NCBI GenBank assembly: GCA_033239005.1
Contig: BSQZ01000122.1
Coordinates: 127,001 to 191,000 of the forward strand
Source: Lamellibrachia satsuma
Taxonomy: Eukaryota > Annelida > Polychaeta > Sabellida > Siboglinidae
DNA: 64,000 nt
Direction: 5' to 3'
A model generated the notes under the pieces. It searched no databases and was not told where the DNA came from. It was given only the letters and a program-made list of their open reading frames with translations. Shown one piece after another: positions 41,621-53,646 of the stretch (the stretch's first letter is position 1; every line of letters starts with the position of its first letter). Both the position numbers and the translations under genes were made by a program.

Positions 41621-42785
41621 TTGGAAGATGATATATCTAGCAAAATACTCAAATTTGCAGATGACACAAGTATTCAGAAAGGTTACTAATTATATAGATA
41701 AACAAAGTTTACGGGTTGATCTAGATAAATTAGTTAATTGGTCAGAAAAATGGCAAATGTTATTCAATTTTGGAAAGTGTAAAATGTAATGTATGCACAT
41801 TGGACATGGAAACATCAACGAAGAATATAAAATGGGGGATGCTGTACTAGATAGAACCACACACGAAAATGTCTTAGGAGTAACATTTAGTGTTGACATG
41901 AAAGTTTCTGAGCAATGTGGGATTGCTGCATCGAAAATAAATAAAATTCTAAGGCTAATTAGGCGAACAATCATGTATAAGGAGAAACAGCTAATTGTTC
42001 CCCTGTACAAAGCTATAGTTAGACCACATTTGGAATAGTGTATTCAAGCATGGAGGCCTTGTCGTAAAAAGTGCATAGCCAAGCTAGAAAGAATACGACG
42101 AAGAGCAACTAAAATGATTCCAGAACTGAGAGACCTTAGTAAAGAAGGTCGCTTATTACAATGTGGTTTGACAACACTAGAGTCAAGTAGACTAAGAGGA
42201 GACCAAATATAAGTGTTTAAAATAGTGAACATTTATAAGGATGTAGATAGGAATATGTTCTTCAAACTTAAAGAAGGCAGTAGAACCAGATGACACAAAG
42301 CAGCATTAGTTAAGGAACAGTGTAGGTTGGACATGAGAAAGCGCTCTTTCTCACATAGGGTGATAAATGATTCGAACAAACTGCCAAATTATTGTCAAGT
42401 AGACTAAGAGGAGACCAAATAGAAGTGTTTAAAATAGTGAACATTTATAAGGATGTAGATAGAAATATGTTCTTCAAACTTCAAAGGAAGTAGAACCAGA
42501 GGACACAAAGCAGCATTAGTTAAGGAACAGTGTATGTTGGACATGAGAAAGTTCTCTTTCTCACAGAGGGTGATAAATGAATCGAACAAACTGCCAAATT
42601 ATTGTGTTAATGCTAGTATTGTGAATATGTTTAAAACTAGAATTGACATATATTTGATAAGGGCGGGCTACCCATAAATGAAAAAAATGTTGGACTCTCG
42701 ATACGCCAATGGCTTCCTTGTCCACTTGCTATCTTGAAATTGTTGTTTGGGATGGCAATCTTGTTAAATCTTGTTAAATATGTGA
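41618..42785 (+). pseudogene. 5'-truncated CR1 copy with internal 213-bp tandem duplication
   Basis: Starts within RT just before the catalytic box (KFADDT) and runs through HIGHGN, MGDAVL, GVTF, LIRRTI and LYKAIVRPHLE to the 3' end with the ATCTTGTTAA pair at 42762-42782. The C-terminal region is duplicated in tandem (42182-42394 and 42395 onward), joined at the short homology ATTGT. Several stops, including the same TAA as in the 21.6 kb copy (first duplicate) versus a GAA-like codon (second), show it is dead. Confidence 0.84.
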
Positions 42786-43426
42786 TGGCCCCCAAAATTA
42801 TCACATGTCTTCTTAGCCAGAAATTTCAGTCAGCTTTTATTGCAGAAAGTGACACAGTGGGAACAGTGCTGCTCTGCCCAGTCCTGCCGAGAAACACACT
42901 GACCAGTTGTGTTCAGTTTCTATGCAGGACACTAGGTGGTAGCACTTCTAAATATTTAAACTGTCAAATTTTAACTGGGACAGAAATTTGTGTTTGGGGG
43001 ACATTTAGAAATTGATCAATATTTAATGGTGTAGTTATAGTGGTTTATTTAAATACGGGATGAAATATGGCCAATTGTTGTGGTCGTCTGGAACCCTATA
43101 TATAGATACAACTACACACAGACATGATTAGAATAATTAAAAAGATGGCAGTATTGATTTAAAACAACAATGAACTTACCCTTGGAATCGTAGAGCCAAA
43201 TAAATGCCATATCAGGACTTAACTGGTCATCTCGTAGGACGGACGCTGAATTACAGAACTGTCTCGATTAATTTTGAAATGAAGAAGACATGGTAGACGT
43301 TTACAATTATTAAAAGCATTATTTATTGATTGGAACGGCCAATATGCATGAAATTTACAGATATCTGCTTGAGTACATGAGATGGAAGTCAAAGACGGCT
43401 GGTGATTCCGACATGTTTATTGGCAG
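42786..43426. other. Spacer, no gene seen
   Basis: No recognisable feature. It separates the CR1 copy from the FG-GAP duplicate. Confidence 0.3.
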
Positions 43427-43867
43427 TTAACCTTGACCGGGAAACTGTTCGTGGGCGACTTCAACGGAAACAGCAGAGACGACATGTTTTGCTATGATGA
43501 CAACGTAGTAAAGGGCAACACGCTCATAGCATACGCAAAGACGGGCGGATCGTTCGTGAGCACCGATGAAGCAGACAACATGGGCTGGTGTCTCGCCACA
43601 GGCTGCACGTTGTCCGTTGCTTCAGCCAGCAAAGACAGGAAAGACGACCTGGTGTGTCACTGCAAGAATCCGTCCTCGGAGCCAATCAGCGTTCGCTTTC
43701 CGTACAACGGTGGTGGCTTCGAAATCTTCCGTCAGTGGAGACGAGTCAGGTCTTGGTGTAACAAGTCGACGGAGATGCTGCTTGTCGGCCGACTCAAGCC
43801 TGGTCACTGCGGCAGTTTAGTCTGCATTGACAAAGCCACTGGAAAATATTCGATTGCGTTTTCCTAA
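43427..43867 (+). pseudogene. Truncated duplicate of the FG-GAP gene (C-terminal part)
   Basis: Reads TGKLFVGDFNG onward to the same stop as 2481-2915 at a constant offset of 40952 bp. About nine substitutions lie in the first 75 bp, then roughly 390 bp are identical, continuing past the stop. There is no ATG at the start. An AG at 43425-43426 could serve as an acceptor, so an exon of another gene cannot be excluded, but no upstream exon was found. Confidence 0.72.
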
Positions 43868-44592
43868 ACACGGTCCAATGGTTAATGTTTCACCAGATAA
43901 GTTTACGCTTTGCTTACAGTTAAACACACCGGTTCCACTGATGATAGCGCTACCTGCTTAATTATTGGCACTGGTTGAATGTGAAAACTTTTTCGTCAAG
44001 GTCATACTAACATAATTACATGTTAATTACATAATAATTATATCTGCTCACAAATATCACTAGTGTTTTCGAATACTAAAACGTGAATTGGAATATCGCA
44101 ATTGTTTCTTAACTTATGATGAAAGGGGTAAGGTATAAGGCATCCATACGTACCTAATCAATGCGTTGTGATGGTGCGATTGAGTACTAGAATATTCTTG
44201 AGATAAACTGTCATACATCAGCAATGTGTACCGATGTCTGTTGTACATTATCCAGATTTGCGTTAATAAAATGTGAATGGAGATGCTAAGCATAGTGTTG
44301 GTCTCAGTTTTCTTCAGAGCTATTTTAATTATTTCAGTACATTACGTAAGGTGACATTCTTACATATTTGACTAGGATGTTAGTGTTAATGTATGTATGC
44401 GTATGCATGCACGCACGTACGCACCATATAAGTGGTGCCCTCTAGCGGTTAAACGACGAAACACATTCAGCATTGTCTATGCATGTGTTGACTGTCTATC
44501 TGGGTTATCTATGGCGTGCATTCCCATTTAAGATTTTTTTATTACACACAGTTCGGAGCCATTGTATTTTTTAAAGCGTTGTTGAATAAAAC

Positions 44593-44595
<3 letters not shown>
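43433..44595 (+). repeat. Segmental duplication of 2481-3659
   Basis: Collinear with the 3' coding part and 3' flank of the FG-GAP gene, ending in both copies at a TA array. The 3' flank shows scattered substitutions and one deletion of about 20 bp near 44425. Confidence 0.9.

Positions 44596-44675
<80 letters not shown>
44596..44675. repeat. (TA)n array
   Basis: About 80 bp of TA at the end of the duplicated segment. Confidence 0.95.
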
Positions 44676-44678
<3 letters not shown>

Positions 44679-46079
44679 TACTACTGAAGAAAAAGAATGG
44701 GTTTGTGTACATTTTTGAACAAAAGTATAATTAAGTGTCGGTGTAGTTTTTGCAAACACACCGATCTCGACTCCCTTCGTGATCACGATCGTCTGCGCGA
44801 TCGGTGCGATGAGAGGGAGATGGGGAACTAATGTGAGTTTTTGCATAGCGGTCCAACGTAACCCGATCTATACGGATCGCCGGAAGAATCAGATTAGTAT
44901 ACGTATCGTAGCACTTGCGAAAGGTCAGATTGTTACGATCGTTACGTTTACTACATTGGCTGTTAAGTTCTTCTAAATTTTGTGTCTAGTTGATGCCAGG
45001 AAACATTTACATGTGATGTCTCACTGAGAGAGCTTCGTCGTATTTTTACGATAGCACAGAGTGTTCATTTAAAACTCACAATTTCCGATGCAGCAAGCCC
45101 CATGGCAAGTAAACACACACACGCACGCCCTCCCCCCCCACACACACATCCACACTTAATCAGCATAGTGAAGACAATCATGTTGAATACCATGCAAAAA
45201 GCTAGCTGAAACATGATATTATTACACAAAAGTGAGTAGGTTAGTTATACAATTGCAGAACTGTGCACATCGTCATGGTGTACGAGGTACAGCTGACAGG
45301 TGACACACTGCCTACATTACGTCTACACTCCAGCCGGCACTGCATAGTATTCACCATACATTGACAAGAGAAAAAGAGAGCTGCATATTCTGCGAAATAG
45401 TTTTAATGAATTCGTTGGAAAGCATATGATTCAGAACGCAATGTGAACAAGTATAACATAGTAACACGAGGCCGTAGGTGCTATCCATCGATTCAGTTGC
45501 TACTGCGTTAGTAAGTAGTGACATCTATTGTCGAAAATATAACTAAACCAACATATATACATAAAGTGGACTTATGGGATTGTTGCACTGAACAGTACAC
45601 CAGTACTCGTGTCAGTGTGGCTGAAATCAATTTCATCCATTCTTTACGGTTCTTGTACTGTACTGTTCTGTATACAACCTTGAGGCTGGAGTTATTTTCC
45701 TGTAGGTGGCTACTGACGTTGTTGAGCCGTTGAGACATGGAACTTTCTCTCTGTCTCTGTCCCGTCATTGTCATGCTTAGTGTTACTTTTATGACAAAAT
45801 CATCTTACCTTTTCCTCCCATTATATGACCACACCGTATCAATGTACTCTTCTTGATTATTTATGCAACTGGGGTGATCTGCTCTCCATGTCCCGATGAT
45901 CATTCCGCTGACATATTTATACCATTCGTATGACTTTCATGTATGTTGCAGTGATTCTATATTCAAGTATCTTTGTTTAGGTCAAACTTTCACTACCAAG
46001 AAGGAGAATACTTCTTAAAATGCAGTTTGTATAATCTGTCTGGCTTTCAACAGTCTGTACATATATCGTACCGTATCAA
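44676..46079. other. Spacer, no gene supported
   Basis: Contains short open frames without motifs, among them 45774-45508 on the minus strand (88 codons, polar), and a CACACAC patch near 45115-45155. No gene can be defended. Confidence 0.3.
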
Positions 46080-46300
46080 ACCATTGGCCCTCTACAACTG
46101 TTCAATGGCAGGTTGTATTCGAGCTGACAATTGCTTGTTTCAGATCTGAGGGTACATCTTACATTTCCATTACCTTCCACAGTGTCTCTATTTAGACAAT
46201 GTCAAAGGCTTCCTCCAGATCTACGAATTGCTATGTTCTATTCCCAGTGCTTCTCTATCAGCTGCCATATATGTATAATTTACTAAATGTATTCTAACAA
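46080..46300 (-). pseudogene. LINE reverse transcriptase fragment
   Basis: The minus strand gives QLIEKHWE, then in another frame DLEEAFDIV, ETLWKVME and VPSDLKQAIVS, the palm motif region of an APE-type LINE RT (D-L-E-K-A-F-D in relatives). Stops and frame changes are frequent. Confidence 0.55.
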
Positions 46301-47016
46301 AGCAGCAATCAAATTGTGCAATTAAGTAGTTTGGCTTAACAATTAGTTTGGATAGAAACGTTATTGTTACCATTATTTTAAGTTTAAAATAATGAGGATG
46401 AGTAATTATATGTTATGTTACACCCATGCAGGCGTAGGGTTTTCCCTTAAAATACATTTATGGGATTGATTGACGTAAACCCAAGTAATGTAAAAGGTAC
46501 TTTCTTTTATAGCACGATATCCAGTGCGTAGGATCGCTCAAAGCGCTTTACCCCTGATAGACCTGTTCATTCCATCGCCAACTCAACTTCTCTGGAAAGC
46601 ATTGAATCACACTGCGATTACTACGCGAATAATGCATGTTCACATATCCACCATTGTCTATAGCATGGTACTCATTTATACAGCTTCATGAACTAAGGCA
46701 AGATGGAGTAAACGAAATTGTAAAAGTTTCGACAGAAAACACAGGTTTACAACTGTGAATCATTGTCTGTGTTAACGCATCGTTGTTGACATATGAATGT
46801 GTGTGTGATCGCACTTTCGCGTCACTGCCTCATTGCAACATTATATATCTATACAATAAAGCATTTTGTGAATCTGTATGTCTGTTCCCTCGTGTCTCCG
46901 TCAGTTTCGCATGTACGGTAGTATTATTCCCGAGGTAATATTACTCCCTAAATACAAGCGTATGTTTAACATAGGATTCTCAGAACGAGGCTGCAGTGTA
47001 TTATCTGGTTGGATAT

Positions 47017-48146
47017 ATGTATGCCCAATACCACAGAGACTGTGCCAGCAGAGACAGCATCGTAAAATTGATGGCGGCATTCTATACTAGTGACACACTG
47101 AGTGAGGCGAAGTGTTTGTTGTGGTCACATTTTGAAGATTCTAACTTGTTAGAACCTATGCAAACGAGACTAACATCGTGTAATAGAACCGACAGAGAGG
47201 CCACGAGTGATGACATTCTGAGAGGTATTGGAAGCCTAATAGAGAATGGTATCAAAGTACAGTGTGTAGCACGGGACTGGATGCTAATTCCAAAAAGTCA
47301 TCCGGACGGAGTAAAAGAGTTGGCTCTCGCAGAGAAACTGGCAGACCTCGAGGGTGAGCTTAAAGAGCTCGTGGACTCTGTCGATGGCACTAAATCCGAT
47401 GCCGCAACTAACAGCCAGAAGATATCTGCATTGGAAACTGACTCTAAATTACACGGACAACTGATACAGCAGGTATTGGTTAAAACCAATGATCATAATG
47501 CGAAGTACCCATCACTGGCAGAGGTTGTTGCTGGTGGCTCCAGCACTCGGCCACTACAGAAGACAGGTGGCACTAACCGTGACGGGACGCCGGATGTCAA
47601 CGACAATGATCAGTATGAACGAAAACAGGAAGCGGACCGCGAATCGCAGCCAATACCTGTACCGCCGCGTATCGACAGCACGACGCAGCAGTTACATGAT
47701 ACGTTTGTGATCCCGTCAGACCAGAGACGAAAGCAGAAAAAACAGTCGCAGAAAGAAAACCGCAGTAAACAACCGCGGAACACACAGATGCGAGGAACCA
47801 TCGTTGGCCAGGGGATCGATGCTGCAGGAGTTACCATGGTGCCTCCTCCCGACATAGACTTCATACATCGGACGGGGTCAGTGAAGTTCATAAATCGGAC
47901 GGGATCAGTGAAGTCGGTGAATACATCACACGAAAATGAGTGAATTTCCGTAAACTAACAAAAGCCAGCAATGACAATGCAAAACTGAACTCCTTCAAAT
48001 TAACAATCTCTGTGGATGACTTAAACAAAGTGAAAGACCCTCTACTCTGGCCCAACGGCTGGAATGTAAGGAGATGGTATGTTAAAACAAAGAGTGAATC
48101 CATCAGGAATAAGGATGTTGTATCACTGTGTGAATCTTTGCAATAA
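47017..48146 (+). pseudogene. LINE ORF1 (nucleic-acid-binding gag-like protein), one frame break
   Basis: ATG at 47017 in a frame open to 47943. About residues 105-165 form a predicted coiled coil (LEGELKELVDSVDG ... ISALE), followed by a basic, Gln/Lys-rich segment (RRKQKKQSQKENRSK) and a short direct repeat (FIHRTGSVK / FINRTGSVK). After the stop the next frame (to 48146) has SFKLTISVDDLNKV and NVRRWYV, which resembles the C-terminal domain of LINE ORF1 proteins. So a frameshift or deletion near 47940 breaks a single protein. It would act as an RNA-binding chaperone. Confidence 0.6.
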
Positions 48147-48187
48147 CGTTCAATGCTCCACCGACTAACCGTATACAGCCACTGTCT

Positions 48188-48513
48188 ATGATTAGTTATA
48201 ACTGTAAACATGTTAGAGACAGAGGTCCGAAATTTGATTTCATATACAATATTAATAAAGAATGTGATATGTTACTTATACACGAACATTGTCTATATAA
48301 AAGCGAATTAAACAAGATGTGCAAATTAGGTGACGGTATGGCAATTAATGGTAAGAGTTCCATGGATGAAGGGAAGGACGCCCATACGACGGATGTGCAA
48401 TCCTGTGGAAATTATCACTTAAATATGCAGTGAAAGAGCTTCAATGCAATCACGTGAGGTTGTGTGGGATTATGATTCAAATTAACAACTGTGAAATCAT
48501 GTGCCTTAATGTA
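48188..48513 (+). pseudogene. LINE ORF2 part 1: endonuclease N-terminus
   Basis: MISYNCKHV with the conserved Asn, then CDMLLIHEHCL (E of the active site region). A frameshift near 48380 leads into a frame with INNCEIMCLNVY, where the sequence is interrupted by the nested element. Confidence 0.7.
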
Positions 48514-49899
48514 TACCCAGCTAGCACAGCTTGGTTGGGCCAACATTGTAATAAGCTCTCGACGGTCGCGGTCTGCATGTTGACCTAATGTCAACGTTGG
48601 GCCAACGGTGGAAACTTGTAGTGGGCAGACGGCAACGCGGCGACGTCATGCCTACATTACGCCAACTATTAAAACATCGTAGCGACACCTAGCGAAGAAT
48701 CTCGTATATGCTCATTGGTTGGGGTTCCGTTGTGAAATAGTCGCCACCGTCGCGATCTGCATGGTAACGTTTCGCCATCGTTTTGCCAACGACATCCAAC
48801 ATACGATTAATCATGTAATTCGAAGAGCGGCTCGGCAACCGGGGATACCACGTATACGTAGCGATACAGCTTGGGAGAAGAATGTCAGAAATGCGGTATG
48901 TAAGAGAATTGGCGGTTTAGTCACCCATTTGGGCGGCAAATTGTTATATCGTTAAACCGTTAAATGTACCAAGCAGAGAAAACGTTATTTGTAAATAGCA
49001 ATTTGAGGTAATGTTTTATTATAGTAAAATATAGAGATTGCCAAATAAAGGTTGTATTTCATAACAGATTAGTACCATAAAGCGTATACGGGTTATTGAT
49101 TTTAATTGAGTTTATTGTTGGGCGAGCGATAATAGAGACTTCGAACATAGCAAAACATGTTTATCTGGGTTTTTTATCTGTAGTTTTTAGTTAATACGGA
49201 TGCTATTAAATATTTGTTTTCATACAGATCAAAATGTAGACGGGATCATAACGATGTTGACAATTTTGCAACCGTTTTATCCAGTCCTGGCGGGCTTGTG
49301 GAGGTTGGAGGAATTGTAGAAGTTATTCTGTTTGAGTCTTGAGATGTTGGTGAAGAGCAACAGCTACATTTGACTCTATATTCTTAAGCATGTATTTAAT
49401 ATATGTAGTTTAGTTAGTTTGATAGCATTTTGCTTATTTTATTTGTTCTATGGAAATGTAATATATACCCCACATTGAACAGAAATACACTATTGTTGGA
49501 TGCATTTTTTTTTCTCACCATTTTACTCTGCATTTGCCTTTAAAATGGTAGATATTTCGAATATGTTAACATTTTCAACAGGTGCAGTGCGTCGGAACAC
49601 CGGTCTGCACTTGGGATGCAAACAATAGAGATGTTGAGTGCACCCTGAAACAATGGCTGCGATTCCTGCACACCAAGATAGTGGAAGACATCAGAGGCAA
49701 CATAGGAGGAGGGAACAGTTACAACTGCAACACATTTAGCTTGAAGAAGAACTGGTACAACACTTACACTACATCCAGGACTGGGGTTAATATTATATTA
49801 CACATATCACTGCAAGCTTACAAAAATGTATTTGCATCTTATACCATCTGTTACTATATTTGGTAACAGCGAGAGAGCAGTGTACTTTGCAGATTTCAA

Positions 49900-49985
49900 T
49901 TCAATGTGTTTTTATTTTGATCAATTCAATTCAAATTAAATTTTGTTTTGATCAATTCTAATTCAATTCAGAATTGACCCCATGT
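49900..49985. repeat. AATTC/TGATCAATT-rich low-complexity
   Basis: Short repeats of GATCAATTC and AATTCAATTC within the nested element. Confidence 0.5.
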
Positions 49986-50273
49986 CTGTTACATCACCCT
50001 TATACTTAATAAAATAATAGCTGTTGTTTGTTAAAATTTCGAAACAGAAACAATTATGGTGCAGCAATGACAATAGTGTTCAGGTGTTGCTGTAGTAGGA
50101 ACTAAATTTGATAATCTTGACAATCCTGTTGACACCAACAGTACATGTGTTGTGATTGTTAAGGAAGTTGTGTTTGTGGTGTATTTACAAGTACAATGTA
50201 ATGTTTAGTTTATCATGTCGTCTATTTGTCCGGAGGACGTATTCTGTGAAAAGTTCATGATATTTCTCCATTC

Positions 50274-51510
50274 GTGTTTGTCCTGCAAAACTGTTTCAAG
50301 TTTGAAAACTATTATCCCAAATTCAGACGAGTAGTTTTGGATAAGTTAGGCATTCAAATTGGGCTCATAGCAGATAGTAGCATATTGGCTGCAAAAATCT
50401 CTGATCATATGGCAATATTTGTGTCACTTAATTTCAATATTAATAAAACATATACTGTAACTGATAAAATTAGCATGAGATCATTCACAAGAAGAAACAT
50501 TGATAGCTTTACAAATGAATTAGAAAATATAAACTGGCATCAAGACTTTGATCACAATTCAACAGCTGATCCACTCATATCTTACAATAACAAATGTTCT
50601 ACCAAACTAGAACAATCACTTCCCATTGAAAGATGTAGAGTTTAATAAATACAAACACAATAAGTCGAAATGGATGACTTATGATCTCCTAGCTAAAATA
50701 AAAAAAACGAGACAAACTATACTTAGAAGTAAGGATATTAAAATGAGAAGCAAAGGCTACTTATTATAACCTCCTATCCAGTAAATACAGGAATGACATC
50801 AGGAAAACAGAGCCGATGTTATCAACAAATCCAAAATGCAAAAACAATTTCCGACATATTTCAATGTAAATGAAACTAAGATAACAGATAAAAAAGAAAT
50901 AGCAACACAATTCAATAACTTCTTCATAAATATTGGGCCACACCTTACAAACAAATTAAACACAAATGGGAAACCAAGTTTCAAATCATATCTAAAAAAG
51001 AACAAATGATACTAACCAATTTACACCTGTCAGTAAAAATGGCACAAAAAATATAATAAATAACAAAGTCAAAAAGAAGTATGGGAAATGAAAACATTTC
51101 TTCAATATTACTGAAAGCTTCTGTTAATGTCATTGTCAAACCCCTTACCATTATAATTAATGAATCTCTACTTTGTGGAAAATTCCCTAAAAAATTGCTA
51201 ATGTTATTCCCTTCCACAAAAATATAATAATCATAATTTCAAAAACTACAGACCAATATCTCTTCTGCCGTGCATATCTAGTCTTTGAAAAATTAGTTTA
51301 TACTCAATGATTCCACTATCTCACTCTTAGTAAGCTCCTCCACCCAAATCAGTATGGTTTCAGAGCTGAATATTTTACTGAACTGGCAGTATCTAAATTA
51401 GTTGACAGAATATACTTAAATCTTGACAAACAAGGTTTACCATTGGCAATATTTCTAGATCTGTCAAAGGCTTTTGACACAATCGATCATACAATCCTTT
51501 TTAAAAAAAT
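50274..51510 (+). pseudogene. Decayed Jockey/CR1-like LINE inside the TIR element
   Basis: The 5' part has an endonuclease end (SDHMAIFVSLNFN). Further on, in changing frames, come KKEIATQFNNFFINIGP, NYRPISLLP, QYGFRAEYST and AIFLDLSKAFDTIDH, the central RT motifs. The catalytic box is missing. Many stops. Confidence 0.68.
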
Positions 51511-51549
51511 CCCACAGGACAAAATACAACAATGTGAAAATTGGACAAA

Positions 51550-52540
51550 ATCCCACAGGCCGTAATACAACATTTATTTGTAGTTCTTCTCTAAGCATCC
51601 GTTCTAGTTTTGCAGACATTAATTTTATCAGTGTGCATTTCTTACATTTGTCTGCGGAAAATAGTAATAATAGGGTATGATGTGTTTACTTTGAGGTTGT
51701 AGCTCCTGCTTTAAGCTGACATTCTTAATTGGTCTGCCCTTTGCTTTGTGTGAGTTGGGAATAGGGAGAGATGCCATATAAACAGTCCTTGCCACCTGAC
51801 CTGTCTCCAGTCCACCACAACACAAGGGGTGTAATTGGCTTGCTAACTCTGCAATGTTTCACTGAGCTGATACTTTCTGAAGCAATATCAGGCTACAGGT
51901 CTTTCCATGTTGTTTGAATACCAGCTTAGCCGTTGTCTGGCAATGTCTGTACATTGTTTATTGCTTCCTGGCTGTTACCAACATACTGAAAAGGCTAATC
52001 GCTAAGGCTACCCACCACTAGCACCATGGACCAGTACCCACCAGACAGTGAATACTGTGACTTAAATATAAATATATATATAAGCAGGTGTTATAATTAG
52101 TCTTGATTTTCAACTTATGTGAGACTTAAATTATACTTTTATTGACAATTCATTCAGGCAGTTTGTGATATGAAACGTACTGTAATTGATTGTAATTGAA
52201 CAAAAATTTCAATTATACAAAATATAACAATTACATTTACAGCAAAATTTCGAAACCATAATCAATTACAATTACACAATTTTGCTGTAATCAATTACAA
52301 TTACATAATTGGACCCAGCCATGACTGCACCATACATAGTCATAGGGAGGCTTGTACGATAGCGATCTCTCAGGTCTTAGTGCAGGCCTCTCTGGATCAT
52401 TAAAACTATGTAAAATATGTACAAACTGTTATTTGACTCTGTATGTATCATCTAAACAAATAAAACTTAACTTCACCTCCATCTCATTGTCTCTGATCAG
52501 ATATGGTTTCGATGAGGGGGCTTTCAATACTGAATGCAAC
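51550..52540. other. Interior of TIR element, no gene; AT palindromes near 52180-52310
   Basis: No coding signature. At 52175-52310 the words TGTAATTGATTGTAATTGA and TCAATTACAATTACA (twice) form inverted and direct repeats able to make hairpins. Confidence 0.35.
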
Positions 52541-52543
52541 ATG

Positions 52544-52753
52544 CTAAGTTTTTGGGGGAGTTGAGATAGAGGGCAGCTGAATTACATGCTGATTCAACTC
52601 TGTACAGTAGCCCCAGGATTGGTTGATTGTGTTAGACAGTAGAACAATATCGTCAGCAAAATCAGTATCACTTAGGACCTTTGCAGGATGCCTTCTGCTA
52701 TGCCGAGGGCCGAATGTAAATCCTGGTTCTGTGTCATCTTCACCTATCACCAT
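52544..52753 (-). pseudogene. LINE RT catalytic-box fragment
   Basis: The minus strand shows HPAKVLSDTDFADDIVLLSN, the F/Y-A-D-D motif with typical context. Only about 60 codons remain. It differs from the plus-strand LINE upstream. Confidence 0.6.
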
Positions 52754-53389
52754 TATTATCTACACTGAGACTAGTATAACATTCACATGTATATCATAGT
52801 GTGCCATGCATGTGTATTATGTTGAATGCATAAATGTACGGGACTTTATGTATATCAGTCAGGTTATATCTGAAATAATTGTAAAACTGTTGTGTTCTAC
52901 TTCTAGCGATAGGTTAGTAATTGTGAAGCCATAATTTGTTAGTTGTTATTGTATTTCTTTTGTGTCAAATGTATTGCAGTATGAAATCATATCTGAGCAT
53001 GTCTTATAATATTAAAGCATGGCGTTTGTAATTATAAGCATAAGCTATATCATATAAAATTGTTTATACATTAGTACAGCTTTCAAACATACAATAACTG
53101 AGGTTGTATTTGAATTAGGATTATGCTGTCAATGCGTTGTTATGATTGTTAGTATGATATTACAAGTCTCATTATGACTACACTCTCGGTGTCTAAGAAT
53201 GGATTGGAATGTTTGTATATCACAGTATCGATGTATACATAATTATATTAAACAGTATTTTTGTACGTTCAACTATAGTCAGGTGAAAACTGATTGTAAT
53301 TTTACATTGTGAAATAAAATGAATATTTTTATTATAAACATGTTCGTTTTTTGAAGGTTGGGAACACACTGAAATATAGTTGAAACAAC

Positions 53390-53620
53390 ATTAGCGGATG
53401 GTTGGGGTAACGTTGGCGGATGGTTGGGGTAAAGTTGGCTGATGGTTGGGGCAACGTTGGCTGATGGTTGGGGCAACGTTGGCTGATGGTTGGGGCAACG
53501 TTGGCTGATGGTTGGCTGTTGACGTAGGCGCAACGTTGGCCCAACGAGCAAAGTAACGTTGCGCCAACAATAGTTGCTGCTGTTGGGCCAACGTTTCGCC
53601 AACAGTTGGCATATGGTTGG
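53390..53620. repeat. Subterminal 22-bp tandem repeats of the TIR element
   Basis: About six units of GGTTGGGGCAACGTTGGCTGAT (length 22, with small variants) followed by inverted-repeat words TTGGGCCAACGTT and GCGCCAACAATAG. Their complement reads as an S-Q-R-C-P-N-H-Q-P-T-L-P-Q-P repeat, which is not a gene. Confidence 0.88.
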
Positions 53621-53646
53621 GTGAGAGTCACTGTGCTAGCTGGGTA

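Larger units (their letters stand above)
48516..53644. mobile_element. 5129-bp TIR element with TA target duplication
   Basis: The ends are CCCAGCTAGCACAG (48516-48529) and its exact reverse complement (53631-53644), flanked by TA at 48514-48515 and 53645-53646. Excision of the element plus one TA restores GTA TAC ATG CCG in the host LINE endonuclease, proving the boundaries. Subterminal regions carry many GTTGGGCCAACGTT-like words on both sides. I find no recognisable transposase. The interior holds decayed LINE pieces and AT-rich DNA, so it is probably a non-autonomous or composite member of a TA-targeting superfamily (Tc1/mariner-like, Mirage-like or other; not resolved). Confidence 0.85.
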
